Shown: positions 17,130 to 28,453 of the stretch, piece after piece
Position numbering within the stretch: position 1 is the first letter of the stretch
Layout: every line of letters begins with the position of its first letter
Notes under the pieces: model-generated
Told to the model about the DNA's origin: nothing
The model's input: only the letters and a program-made list of their open reading frames with translations
Database searches by the model: none
Assembly: GCF_020535405.1 (NCBI RefSeq)
Contig: NZ_CP085036.1
Span: forward strand, 806,001 to 870,000
Length of the DNA stretch: 64,000 bases
Reading direction: 5' to 3'
DNA from: Antiquaquibacter oligotrophicus
Lineage (GTDB): Bacteria > Actinomycetota > Actinomycetes > Actinomycetales > Microbacteriaceae
Program-made: the position numbers and the translations under genes

Positions 17130-18167
17130 TCAGCCCGCGAGCATGTCCTTGACCATCGGCACGACCTGGGTGCCGTATAGCTCGATCGAGCGCATCATGT
17201 GCTCGTGCGGAAGGGTACCCGCGGAGTACTTGAGGTCGAAGCGCTGCACGCCGAGTGCCTTCACCTTGGTCGCGAGCTTTCTGGCCACGGTCTCCGGCGA
17301 GCCAAGGTAGAGGGCACCGTGTTCGATCTCGCTGCGGAACTCGGCGACATCCATGGGAGGCCAGCCGCGCTCACGACCGATCCGGTCGCGCATGGCGCGG
17401 TAGTGCTGCCAGTACTGCTCGGCCGCCTCTTCGTCGGTGTCGGCGATGTGGCCCGGCGAGTGAACGGCGACGGGCAGGTCGGGCTTACCCATCTGGGCGA
17501 GCGCGCGGTGAAAAAGCTCGACGTAGGGCGCGAAACGCTCAGGGTCACCACCGATGATGGCGAGCACGAGCGGAAGTTCGTAGCGGGCCGCACGCACCAC
17601 GGATTCGGGGCTGCCGCCGACGCCCACCCAGGTGCGAATGTGGCCGCCCTCGGTGCGCGGGTAGACGTTTTGCTCGCTGAGCGGGGCGCGCAGGCCGCCG
17701 CTCCAAGTGACCGGTTCCTCCTTGAGGAGTTCGGCAAAAAGGTCGAGCTTCTGCTCGAAGAGCTGTTCGTACTGCTGGAGGTCGTAGCCGAAGAGCGGGA
17801 AGGACTCGGTGAAGGAGCCGCGACCAAGGATGACCTCCGCGCGGCCGTTCGAGAGGGCATCCACCGTCGCGAACCGCTGGAACACACGCACCGGGTCGTC
17901 GGAGGAGAGCACCGTGACGGCAGATCCGAGGTGGATGTTTTTGGTCACTGTCGCGAGGCCAGCGAGCACGGTCTCCGGGGTGGAGACGGCGAAGTCGTCG
18001 CGATGGTGTTCTCCGACTCCGAAGAAGTCGAGCCCCACCTCGTCGGCGAGCACACCCTCGGCGACGACGTTGCGGATGACCTGGGCTTGAGTGATCGGCG
18101 AGCCGTCGGGTGCGACTGTCACGTCTCCGAAGGTGTCGAGTCCGAACTCCACCTGCTGCTCTGCCAT
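17130..18167 (-). CDS. LLM-class flavin-dependent oxidoreductase
   Basis: A 345-residue luciferase-like monooxygenase (TIM barrel binding FMN or F420). Typical elements are GLDFFGVGEHHRDDFAVSTP near residues 44-63, LGSAVTVLSSDDPVRVFQRF near 80-100, and LGRGSFTESFPLFGYD. The chemistry is usually oxygenation or hydride transfer on small organics; the substrate is not deducible. AAAGGAAC precedes the ATG. Confidence 0.9.
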   Translation of the reverse strand: MAEQQVEFGLDTFGDVTVAPDGSPITQAQVIRNVVAEGVLADEVGLDFFGVGEHHRDDFAVSTPETVLAGLATVTKNIHLGSAVTVLSSDDPVRVFQRFATVDALSNGRAEVILGRGSFTESFPLFGYDLQQYEQLFEQKLDLFAELLKEEPVTWSGGLRAPLSEQNVYPRTEGGHIRTWVGVGGSPESVVRAARYELPLVLAIIGGDPERFAPYVELFHRALAQMGKPDLPVAVHSPGHIADTDEEAAEQYWQHYRAMRDRIGRERGWPPMDVAEFRSEIEHGALYLGSPETVARKLATKVKALGVQRFDLKYSAGTLPHEHMMRSIELYGTQVVPMVKDMLAG

Positions 18168-18232
18168 TGCTGTTCCTTTACTCAGGTCGATGCGTATGCA
18201 TCGTTCAACCGTGGTGCTGCCTCAGTATTCCC

Positions 18233-19597
18233 TTACGCCGGCCAGCCGTGCTGCGCCGCGACGATCGGCAGTTGCTCGTGGAGTTTTGCGCTGGATTCGA
18301 CCGCGAGCGGGTTGGTGGAGACCCCGTCTCGTGCGACAAGCTTGCCGCCGACGTAGACCTCCTTCAGGTTGCGCAGCCCGCACGCGAGCACATAGTTGGC
18401 CACCGGATGCCACAGCGGTCCGATATCGGGGCGCCGCGGGTCGACCACCAGGAAGTCGCCGTACTTACCCACCTCGAGGGAGCCGACACGATCGTCGATC
18501 CCGAGGACTTGTGCCGACCCCAGCGTGTGCAGCCGAAGCATGAGCTCGGGGCTCATCGTGTTCGGGTCACCCGTGGCGGCTCGCTGCTGGAAGATGCCGA
18601 TACGCATGTTGCCCCACGGGTCGGAGACGTCGGTGCAGGCCTGGTCGTCGAGGCCGACACCCACGGTCATCCCGGCGCGAAGAATGTGGGGCAGATCCGC
18701 GTTTCCGGAGGCGAGACGACCGTTCGACGCGGGTTGCCACGACATACCGGAGCCCGCTTCGGCCGCGCGGTCGATGATCTCGGGAGTCGTCTGGATGAAG
18801 TGACCGAACACGAGGTCGGGGCCGAGCGCCCCGGCATCCGCGTACCACTCGAACTTGCTGCGCTGCACGTCGACGGCCTCCCGCGTCTCCAGGAAGTGCG
18901 CCTGGTTGACGAGCCCGAAACGTCGCATCGCCTCGACCTCGAGCTCTGCGGCGTCGCGGCGCGGAGACCACTGCACGGCGCCGAACACCGCCGTCTTCAG
19001 GCGCAGGGACTGGTCGGCGGCGGCGTCGTGGTCGACGACGGCACCGAGCCGCTCGAAGATTTCGTCATCGGTGCCGACCGTGACATCCATGCCGACCGCG
19101 TTGATGTAACGGATGCCCGCATCAGCTTTCGCGTCGGCTTGCCGCAGCAGGTACTCGACGGGCCGCAGCTCTCCCCCACCGCTCCGCGCGCCTGCGATCA
19201 TCGGCTCCCACGGCAGCCTCGGGTCGGTGAAATCGAACGCGGTTGTCACACCGTTGGCGAGGAAGTCGAGCGAACCGTGGAGGGTGTTCCAGTACATGAG
19301 GTCGGGGCTCACGTTCGCGAAGAACCCGAGCATGGAGTCGCACCAGCCGTAGAGCGTCTGGTCGACGCCAAGCCCCCGAGTGGCGCTCGTGAACAGGTGG
19401 CTGTGCGAGGAGACGAAGCCGGGGGCGACGAACTTGCCGTCGACGTCGAGCACCTCGGTACCGTCGGGCACTGCGGGCGCGGTGCCCGTGCCGCGGTCGG
19501 CGATACGTCCGTCGTCGCCGATGAGCAGCCAGGAGTCGGGAACGACATCGGGGCCGTCGTCGACGGGGACGAGGAGTGCGTTGATCACGAGCAACAT
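18233..19597 (-). CDS. Amidohydrolase family protein (deaminase/chlorohydrolase-like)
   Basis: A 454-residue metal-dependent hydrolase. The HxH metal ligands are in FVSSHSHLFT, further histidines in NQAHFLET and FGHFI, and the late aspartate in GVGLDDQACTD; the C-terminal composite beta domain (GSLEVGKYGDFLVVDP) is typical. The closest relatives by pattern are AtzA/TrzN/guanine-deaminase-like enzymes, but the usual TH(A/L)HL second-shell pattern is altered, so the substrate stays open. The ATG at 19597 has a CACAAT box 7 nt upstream and no Shine-Dalgarno. Confidence 0.82.
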   Translation of the reverse strand: MLLVINALLVPVDDGPDVVPDSWLLIGDDGRIADRGTGTAPAVPDGTEVLDVDGKFVAPGFVSSHSHLFTSATRGLGVDQTLYGWCDSMLGFFANVSPDLMYWNTLHGSLDFLANGVTTAFDFTDPRLPWEPMIAGARSGGGELRPVEYLLRQADAKADAGIRYINAVGMDVTVGTDDEIFERLGAVVDHDAAADQSLRLKTAVFGAVQWSPRRDAAELEVEAMRRFGLVNQAHFLETREAVDVQRSKFEWYADAGALGPDLVFGHFIQTTPEIIDRAAEAGSGMSWQPASNGRLASGNADLPHILRAGMTVGVGLDDQACTDVSDPWGNMRIGIFQQRAATGDPNTMSPELMLRLHTLGSAQVLGIDDRVGSLEVGKYGDFLVVDPRRPDIGPLWHPVANYVLACGLRNLKEVYVGGKLVARDGVSTNPLAVESSAKLHEQLPIVAAQHGWPA

Positions 19598-19659
19598 GTG
19601 CCCATTGTGTCGCGGCCGTGTTGCGGCGACGTTGCGCACCGCTGTGCCACGCTCGACCC

Positions 19660-20291
19660 ATGAAGACCCTCTCCCCCGCCCAATTCGTCGGCGCTGCCTC
19701 GCTTTCGGCGCTCGCGGGATTCGTGGATGCCATCGCCTTCATCTACCTCGGCGGCTTCTTCGTCTCGTTTATGAGCGGCAACACGACCGTCGGCAGCGTC
19801 GAGTTGGCGCAGGGTGGTGATTGGGCTCCGGCCTTCCTCATCGTTGCTGCGTTTGTCATCGGGGTCATCGCGGGCACCGTCATCACGCGCGTGGCCTCCC
19901 GACCTGCGCCCTGGGTGCTGGCGGCCGTGACGCTCCTACTCCTGGTCGGCACCCTCCTCACGGGTATGGGCCTGCCCACCGTCGTGCCGGCGGTGCTCAT
20001 CGCAGCGGGGATGGGCGCTATCAACACCGTCTTCGCCCGGGACGGCGGCCCAGCCCTCGGGCTCACCTACATGACGGGAGCTCTCGTCAAGATGGCGCAA
20101 GAACTCGTCTCCGCGTTCACGGGCGGGAGCCGAACGGCGTGGCTTCGACAACTGGCTTTGTGGTCCGCCATCGCGATCGGAGCCATCGCTGGCGCGCTCG
20201 CGTACGGAGCGATTGGCATCACGGCGATGTGGAGTGCCGTTGTTGGCGCGGTCGCCGCGGTCGTCATCGCGGCCATCGCCGCGCGGCGGGC

Positions 20292-20295
<4 letters not shown>
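19660..20295 (+). CDS. YoaK-family (DUF1275) membrane protein
   Basis: A 211-residue integral membrane protein with about six helices and the DUF1275 opening (LAGFVDAIAFIYLGGFFVSF then MSGNTT). Family members are putative small transporters of unknown substrate. The ATG at 19660 is chosen by the family N-terminus. Its stop overlaps the convergent LysR gene by 4 nt. Confidence 0.85.
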
Positions 20296-22572
<2,277 letters not shown>

Positions 22573-22581
22573 TCTGTAGCC

Positions 22582-23268
22582 ATGCCCCTCACCGTTCTCA
22601 TTCCGTGGCGCCCGAAGCCGTCACGTGTTGCCGCGTTCGACGCCGTCGTGGCCTGGTATCGGGAGAACCTGGGGGACGTCAACATTCGTGCGGTCGACAC
22701 GGACGACGAGGTTTTCAACCTCGCCCGGTGCCGCAACGTTGGCGTCGCGAGCGTCGTCGACCCGGACTCGGTGGTGATCATCAACGACGCCGACACGATT
22801 CCCGAGAAGGATGCCCTCCTCGACGCGATCGCGCAGGCTGCGACGTCGGGGCGTGTTCACCTCCCCTACACGCAGTACCACTGGCTGGGGGCATCCGGTA
22901 CCGCTCAACTGCTGGCTGGCACACCCGCCCAGCAGTGCGACCACGAGGTTGTGCTGGGCGCGTGCTCTGGCGTTTACGTGACGACTCCGACGACGTGGTG
23001 GAGCCACGGTGGGCAAGATGAGCGCTTCCGCGGGTGGGGCTTCGAGGATGCCGCGTGGAACCTCGCCCACGAAACGCTCCTCGGCGAGCTCCCGCGACGT
23101 CACTACGGTCACGTCTTCGCGCTGCACCATGTCGCGGAGTTGCGCGAGGGACCCAACTACGACGCGAACGCGGCGCTCATGGAGCTCTACCGCGAGGCAG
23201 CGTCGAGCCCGGAGTCGATGCTCCAGCTCGTGACGGCTTCGCGCGCGCGACTGGCTCCCGGCGCGTAG
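22582..23268 (+). CDS. GT-A fold glycosyltransferase-like protein (galactosyltransferase-type C-terminal motif)
   Basis: A 228-residue protein beginning LTVLIPWRPKPSRVAAFDAV, with a metal-binding INDADTIPE (about residues 72-80) and a C-terminal GGQDERFRGWGFEDAAWNL, which resembles the GWGxEDxD acceptor motif of beta-1,4-galactosyltransferases. No membrane anchor is present. The ATG at 22582 has TAGTCT 6 nt upstream. Its last 82 nt overlap the convergent MGT-like gene. Confidence 0.78.
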   Translation: MPLTVLIPWRPKPSRVAAFDAVVAWYRENLGDVNIRAVDTDDEVFNLARCRNVGVASVVDPDSVVIINDADTIPEKDALLDAIAQAATSGRVHLPYTQYHWLGASGTAQLLAGTPAQQCDHEVVLGACSGVYVTTPTTWWSHGGQDERFRGWGFEDAAWNLAHETLLGELPRRHYGHVFALHHVAELREGPNYDANAALMELYREAASSPESMLQLVTASRARLAPGA

Positions 23269-24506
23269 CGGAGCGACCGCGACAGCGCGTTGAGCGCGTC
23301 ACGCGGCATCCCGAGCACGCGATCGAGGGCACCCGCGAGTTCTGCGACCGTGGCCGTGTTGGGCGCGAGTGCCACGCCGTACCCGTTCTGCTCGAGGGCA
23401 GCGGCCCCGGCGAACTGGTCGGTGGAGAACGGCAGAGCGACGAGCGGTACACCGAACGTCAGTGCCTCGGTGACGGAGTTGTTGCCGGCGTGCGTTACGG
23501 CGGCCGACGCCGATCGCAAGAGAGTGACCTGGGGCAGGAATCCCCGCACGAGCCAGTCGCCGGGCACCGCGCCGAGAACGTCGGGCGAGGACGATCCGGT
23601 CGCGATCGCCGCACGCAGCCCACGCTCGCGGAGGGCATCCGCCACACGCCCGAGAACATCGCCGCGCACGGATAGGAAACTGCCGAAGCTCACGTAGACG
23701 AAGGGCTCGCCGGATGCCCCGATCCACGCCGCCACCTCGTCGTCGGCGGGTTCCTCGCGCACGGCGGACCCGAGGAAGACGTGCGGCGGTAGCGGTCGCT
23801 CAGCGGGCGACAGCTCGCCGGGGTAGTTGTAGAGCACGAGGTCGCCGTGCTCCTCAAAGGCGCTCGGCGAAGCTGGCAGCTCGGGCGCGAGCACTGAGAG
23901 CGCGCCATTCCACTCCGCGGTGAAGTTCGCACTCACCTCGTCGCACAGCGCACGCAGCTCGGCGAGCTCACCTGCACTCGGGGTGAATGCCGCGGGCCAC
24001 GCGGGCGGAAAACCGTACACCTCGTCGAGGGAGGGCAGTGCCGACGGATGCCCGAGCACAACATCCACGTGGGCGATACGCCCCGCAACCATGGCGAGGC
24101 GCGCGCTGAACGCGAGGTGATCCACGATGATCGCCGTCGGTCGCACCGCCTCGATCACGGCGAGGACGGCCCGCGCCGTCTCGACCGGTTGCCACATGAG
24201 GTCGGTGAGGCGTGCCCTGGCCTGAAACTCGAGGGTTTCGATCATCCCGAGCCTGGTGGCGTCGAAGAAACCACGAAGGGCATCGTCTTCCCCGGGTGGC
24301 TGGTCCTCCGGCTTGATCGTGCCGGGGTTGGATCCACGACCGAGCCGCAGGTCGATGCGCTCGTAGCCGAACGACTCCACGATCGCGGCCGTGGCCGGGC
24401 CCGTGGCCACGACAACTCGCTCCCCCGCGTCCCGCCACGACGTGGCGAGTGTCGCCAGCGGAAGGAGGTGCGAGGCGTAGTCGGGGCTGATGACGAGGAG
24501 CGTCAC
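23187..24506 (-). CDS. MGT/UGT-family glycosyltransferase (GT1)
   Basis: A 439-residue GT-B enzyme. The N-terminal acceptor domain starts LLVISPDYASHLLPLATLA; the C-terminal donor domain has YVSFGSFLSVRGD and the nucleotide-sugar motif THAGNNSVTEALTFGVPLVA (about residues 355-374). Such enzymes glycosylate lipids or small molecules. It overlaps the upstream HEAT-GT4 gene by 4 nt (ATGA), so the two are translationally coupled, and it overlaps the opposite-strand gene at its 3' end. Confidence 0.87.
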   Translation of the reverse strand: MTLLVISPDYASHLLPLATLATSWRDAGERVVVATGPATAAIVESFGYERIDLRLGRGSNPGTIKPEDQPPGEDDALRGFFDATRLGMIETLEFQARARLTDLMWQPVETARAVLAVIEAVRPTAIIVDHLAFSARLAMVAGRIAHVDVVLGHPSALPSLDEVYGFPPAWPAAFTPSAGELAELRALCDEVSANFTAEWNGALSVLAPELPASPSAFEEHGDLVLYNYPGELSPAERPLPPHVFLGSAVREEPADDEVAAWIGASGEPFVYVSFGSFLSVRGDVLGRVADALRERGLRAAIATGSSSPDVLGAVPGDWLVRGFLPQVTLLRSASAAVTHAGNNSVTEALTFGVPLVALPFSTDQFAGAAALEQNGYGVALAPNTATVAELAGALDRVLGMPRDALNALSRSLRYAPGASRAREAVTSWSIDSGLDAASR

Positions 24507-26665
24507 CGCACCGTCACCTCGAAGCCTTCGGACTCCCGTCGGTGATCACGCTCGGCGGCCGCAACGTGGTCGTACACATTCGAAAGCTCACGAGCCATCG
24601 CTTGGATCGTGAAGCTCTCCTCCACGACGGCACGCGAACGCTCCGCGCGGTCGCTCGTCTGCTCGGCGGCGGCGAGGTCGAGCGCGGTCACCATCGCCGC
24701 GCCGAGCTGTTCGGCGTCCCACGTCTGCGTGAGGATGCCCGTGACGTCACGCTCGACGTAGGTCGCCGGTCCACCGCCGTCGGGTGCGACCACGAGTAGC
24801 CCCGTGGCCATGGCCTCGAGTAGGGCGATTCCGAATTCTTCTTTGAGGCTCCCGCACACGTAGATGCCTCTCGGCGCTGCGTAACCCGGCAGGCCGAATC
24901 GTGCCGCGGCGACCCACCGCGCGACGGTGTCGTTGGGCTGATGACCCGGCAAGAGCAGTCCGTGCGTAGCCCGTTCGTCACGGGGAACGATCGCGTCGAT
25001 GAGGTCGAGTTGTTCCTGCTCGTCCGGCGAGGGAGCCACGAGGTCCCCGCCGACAATGAGGAGGTTCGCGCGCTCGGCGAGACCACTCGCCTTCCACGAT
25101 TCGACGATCGTCGCCATTCCCTTGACCCTGTGCAGGCGGCCGACACTCACGATGAGCGGCAGGTCGCGGCGTTCCGCGGGCAGGCCGTCGAGCAGCTCCG
25201 CGAGCGCCTGCAGCGGGGCTGTGGTGGCGCGGCCGCTCGCTGCGGTTGACGCCTCCTCGACCGCGGCATCCACCACTCCAAGGTCGATGCCTTCGGCCAC
25301 GATGCTGTGGCGCTCCGGATGCTGCGTGATGTCGATGCCGACGAGTTCGAGCATGTCGCGCTGCAATTCCGGACGGGGGAAGAGCACCGTTTGCGATGCG
25401 TTCGCCGCGAGACGCTGCACGAGTCGCGAGCGGAACCAGAAATGCTCGTGCTCGTCGACGTCACCGAAGTTTTCGCGGGTGAGTCGACCCGCGACACCCA
25501 GCGAGTTGATGACCGCGTGAGGATCTGGCGCGACCGTGAAGACGACGGGGATACCGAGCTCGCGCGCCACATCGACCGCAGCGAGACTCCCGACATCGGC
25601 CATCCGCAGGTGAATGACGTCGACACTCCCCGCAGCTTTGAGCATGCGACGGATGCCGCGGCGAGCCGTGACCCGCAGCGGCCACGCCGCAGCTGCCGAT
25701 ACGGGCTCGCTGAACAACGGAATACGCCCGAAGCCGTGACCGTGTGTCAGGGACGGGAGTGCGGCCGCGCTCTGCAGCGCCTCGTCGACGCTCCCCCGGG
25801 AAAGGGTGACGACACGGTCGATGGAGCCTGGCCCGGCGAGGAGCGCGTCGCCGAGTCGCACGAGCAGGGTCGCGATGCCGCCGTTGTCACCCTTGCCCGC
25901 CTGGTCGAGGCCGGCGTCGATGTCGGCGTTCAGGAAGAGCTGCGCGACGGTGAGTCCCGCACGATCCGTGCTCGGATTCCACGTCGACGAGATGTCGAGG
26001 AGCGCGAGTTGGGCCACGTGCGCGAGGTGATCGTCGCCCTTGGCGAGCACGGCGAGCGCATCGCTCACGCCGGCATGGCCGGGCCGCTGACCCAGCGCCG
26101 AGATGGCCGCAACCCGCACGATTTCGTGCTCGCCTCGATCCAACGCCGTTCTGAGGAGCACCCGACGCGCCAGTCCGCGACGCACGAGGCTGATGGTCTC
26201 GATGAGCCTCGCCCGCGGCTCGGGCTCGTGCACTCCGAGAAGGGCTCCCTCGAGCCCGACACCGATGAGGTTGGATGCCGTTGCGCTCCACTGCTCGAGG
26301 GTGCGCTGGGCGAGCATCCCCGAGAATCCGCCATCGATGACCATGGCGATGAGGCGGCCGACCGCATCGAACTTCGGTAGGCGGAACCCAATGACCCACG
26401 CTGCGTGTTCGCGGATGAAGGCGCGTTCGCTCGAGAGGAGTGACCCCAAGAGGTTCACGGCTTCGTCGTCGAAGATCTGGCCGAGCGCGTGCACCGAGGC
26501 AATGGCGGCGAGCTGGTCGTCACCGTTGAGCGTCTGCGCGAGGACGCGCAGAGTGCGTACACCCCCGTTGCGGCTTGCTTCGAACGCGAGATCGTCCGAA
26601 AGACGCAGGGCGTCGATGAGTCGTTCTGAATCGCGGATCGAATCGAGCGCAGTCTGAATCCCCAC
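24503..26665 (-). CDS. HEAT-repeat domain fused to GT4 glycosyltransferase
   Basis: A 720-residue protein of two parts. Residues about 1-245 are helical repeats of HEAT/armadillo type (AAIASVHALGQIFDDEAVNL and AFIREHAAWVIGFRLP, for example). Residues about 290-715 form a GT-B glycosyltransferase with LPLIVSVGRLHRVKGMATIV and the E-x7-E signature in KEEFGIALLEAMATGLL. The GTG at 26665 is chosen for its AAGGAG 6 nt upstream; an ATG at 26725 would overlap the divergent gene. The repeat domain is unusual for a GT4 enzyme and may bind a partner or a carrier. Confidence 0.82.
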   Translation of the reverse strand: MGIQTALDSIRDSERLIDALRLSDDLAFEASRNGGVRTLRVLAQTLNGDDQLAAIASVHALGQIFDDEAVNLLGSLLSSERAFIREHAAWVIGFRLPKFDAVGRLIAMVIDGGFSGMLAQRTLEQWSATASNLIGVGLEGALLGVHEPEPRARLIETISLVRRGLARRVLLRTALDRGEHEIVRVAAISALGQRPGHAGVSDALAVLAKGDDHLAHVAQLALLDISSTWNPSTDRAGLTVAQLFLNADIDAGLDQAGKGDNGGIATLLVRLGDALLAGPGSIDRVVTLSRGSVDEALQSAAALPSLTHGHGFGRIPLFSEPVSAAAAWPLRVTARRGIRRMLKAAGSVDVIHLRMADVGSLAAVDVARELGIPVVFTVAPDPHAVINSLGVAGRLTRENFGDVDEHEHFWFRSRLVQRLAANASQTVLFPRPELQRDMLELVGIDITQHPERHSIVAEGIDLGVVDAAVEEASTAASGRATTAPLQALAELLDGLPAERRDLPLIVSVGRLHRVKGMATIVESWKASGLAERANLLIVGGDLVAPSPDEQEQLDLIDAIVPRDERATHGLLLPGHQPNDTVARWVAAARFGLPGYAAPRGIYVCGSLKEEFGIALLEAMATGLLVVAPDGGGPATYVERDVTGILTQTWDAEQLGAAMVTALDLAAAEQTSDRAERSRAVVEESFTIQAMARELSNVYDHVAAAERDHRRESEGFEVTVR

Positions 26666-26733
26666 GACGATCTCCTTAGTGCTGAGCCGCGCGTGGTGCG
26701 ATGCGGCAAGGTCATTATGGTTCACTCGACTGC

Positions 26734-27909
26734 GTGAATACAGGCTCTGGACAGACGGTGGCCATCGGCGATATCGGGGTCGTCGACGGCATGATGCACA
26801 TTGGGGACGAGGCCATGTTCGAGGAGTTCCTCGACCAGGCCCGCGCCCGAGGCGCCGGCGACGTCGTGGCGATCTCGGCGAATCCTTCAGAGACCGCCGA
26901 GCGCTACGGCATCCGCTCGGTCCCCCGCCTCGGATTGTCGGGGTCCCGTGACGAGATGCTCGCGCGTGCCCAGCGCATCCTGGGCGGTGACCTGGGCACG
27001 GATGACCCGGCGAGAGCTACGGTCGACGCGATCTCCACCGCGCGCCGCGTTGTCGTCACGGGCGCTGGCAACCTCGCCTCGACGTGGCCCGTGCACATCA
27101 TCGAGCGCTGGGCGATCGCGATCCTCGCCGAGCGCGCCGGAGTACCGTTCATCGTCACGGGCCAGACCCTCGGGCCGGAGCTGACCGCCGCGGATGCCGC
27201 ACTCCTGAGCGAACTGCTCGACACGGCGGCGCTCGTCGGCGTGCGGGAAGCGGCCTCGTTCCGACTGGCCGACACCCTCGGTGTGCCCGAGGAGCTTCTC
27301 GCCCACAATCCCGACGATGCGAGCTTTCTTGCTCTCGACAGACCGACCGCCGACACCGACGCTGCGCCCCACTGCCTCGTTTCACTGTCAACACACGTGG
27401 GGAGCGCGAGCCGCGCAGATGTTCAGTCGGCCGTTGCCGCCCTCCTCGATTCGATCGCCAATTCTGGGCTCGAAATCGTGTTCCTCGCCCATTTCGGGCC
27501 CATCGCCGGCGAGCAGCGCCGCGGTGACGTGGTCATGCACGACGCGGTGCGCGAGCGGATGACGGCGCCGTCCAGAGTCGAACCGACGGGCAGCTCTACC
27601 GAGGCCGCGTGGCTTGCCCGCCGCGCCGCGCTCGTCGTGAGCAGTCGCTACCACCCCGCTGTTTTTGCTGCCGCCAGCGGTGTGCCGACCGTCGGCATCC
27701 CGGTCGACGAGTACACCACCGTCAAGCTCACGGGGGCGCTCGGCACATTCGGTCAATCGAGCCTCCTTCCGGTCGACTCTCTCCTGGCGGGGACGGGCAC
27801 GGCGGTAGTCGAAGCGGCTCGTCGCCATGAGCCTGATCGAGCCACCCTCACCACCGCGAGGGCCCAGGCCGAGCGCTGGTGGGATCGAGTTTTTGCGACG
27901 GGTGCTTAG
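26734..27909 (+). CDS. Polysaccharide pyruvyl transferase family protein
   Basis: A protein of about 391 residues related to CsaB/WcaK enzymes, which transfer pyruvate ketals (or act as GT-B-like transferases) on cell-wall glycans. The N-terminal MMHIGDEAMFEEFLDQAR contains the GDE motif of the family; later segments VTGAGNLASTWPVHIIERWA and SSRYHPAVFAAASGVPTVG are also typical. The start is uncertain: GTG at 26734 is favoured, but ATG at 26701 is possible. It is divergent from the HEAT-GT4 gene, and both probably modify the same glycan. Confidence 0.78.
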   Translation: MNTGSGQTVAIGDIGVVDGMMHIGDEAMFEEFLDQARARGAGDVVAISANPSETAERYGIRSVPRLGLSGSRDEMLARAQRILGGDLGTDDPARATVDAISTARRVVVTGAGNLASTWPVHIIERWAIAILAERAGVPFIVTGQTLGPELTAADAALLSELLDTAALVGVREAASFRLADTLGVPEELLAHNPDDASFLALDRPTADTDAAPHCLVSLSTHVGSASRADVQSAVAALLDSIANSGLEIVFLAHFGPIAGEQRRGDVVMHDAVRERMTAPSRVEPTGSSTEAAWLARRAALVVSSRYHPAVFAAASGVPTVGIPVDEYTTVKLTGALGTFGQSSLLPVDSLLAGTGTAVVEAARRHEPDRATLTTARAQAERWWDRVFATGA

Positions 27910-27970
27910 CTGCTGGGTCACCCCAAGTCAAGGGGTGCCGGGGAGGAAGATCGCTTAATAGGCTGTCTTG

Positions 27971-28393
27971 ATGCAGAACTCTGAACCTGAGATTGCGGCG
28001 GGTTCACCACCGCTCGTCGAGGAGATGCCGGGGGCGCTCGTCGTCGGTGAAGACGAGGTCTACTCGATCTCAGGCGAGCACTCCGGCCCCGTCGAGGCAT
28101 ACGGAACCCTCACTGTCGAGGGAACTCTACGCGGCGCGCTCACCATTGGCAGCCTCGCACGCGTGATGGTGTCCGGCGACATCGAGGGGCCGGTCGACAT
28201 CAAGGTCGCCGGCACACTCATGGTTCTGCCTCGCGGACGTATTGCTGGCACGATTACCAATCACGGATCTTTCATCAACCAGGGGTGGCGCTCCGGCCGA
28301 GTCGACGGCCGTCTGCCCGACGACCAAGAAGGCTCATTCGTAGCGGAACCACTCCCCGGCATCGAGCGATTCCCCACCCTTCCCGTCCGCTGA
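27971..28393 (+). CDS. Beta-helix protein, bactofilin/polymer-forming-like
   Basis: A 140-residue protein whose middle (residues about 25-110) is a run of short hydrophobic-glycine strands at roughly 18-residue periodicity (GTLTVEGTLRGALTIGSLA, then VMVSGDIEGPVDIKVAGTLM), as in bactofilin-type right-handed beta helices. Acidic, disordered ends flank the core. It could form a cytoskeletal or envelope polymer; the similarity is structural, with no diagnostic motif. The ATG at 27971 has TAGGCT 6 nt upstream (leaderless pattern). Confidence 0.65.
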   Translation: MQNSEPEIAAGSPPLVEEMPGALVVGEDEVYSISGEHSGPVEAYGTLTVEGTLRGALTIGSLARVMVSGDIEGPVDIKVAGTLMVLPRGRIAGTITNHGSFINQGWRSGRVDGRLPDDQEGSFVAEPLPGIERFPTLPVR

Positions 28394-28453
28394 CCGCTCC
28401 GAATACCATGAATCCCCGCGCCATTTCCGTGCGGACCTGAACGAAAGGCCGCC

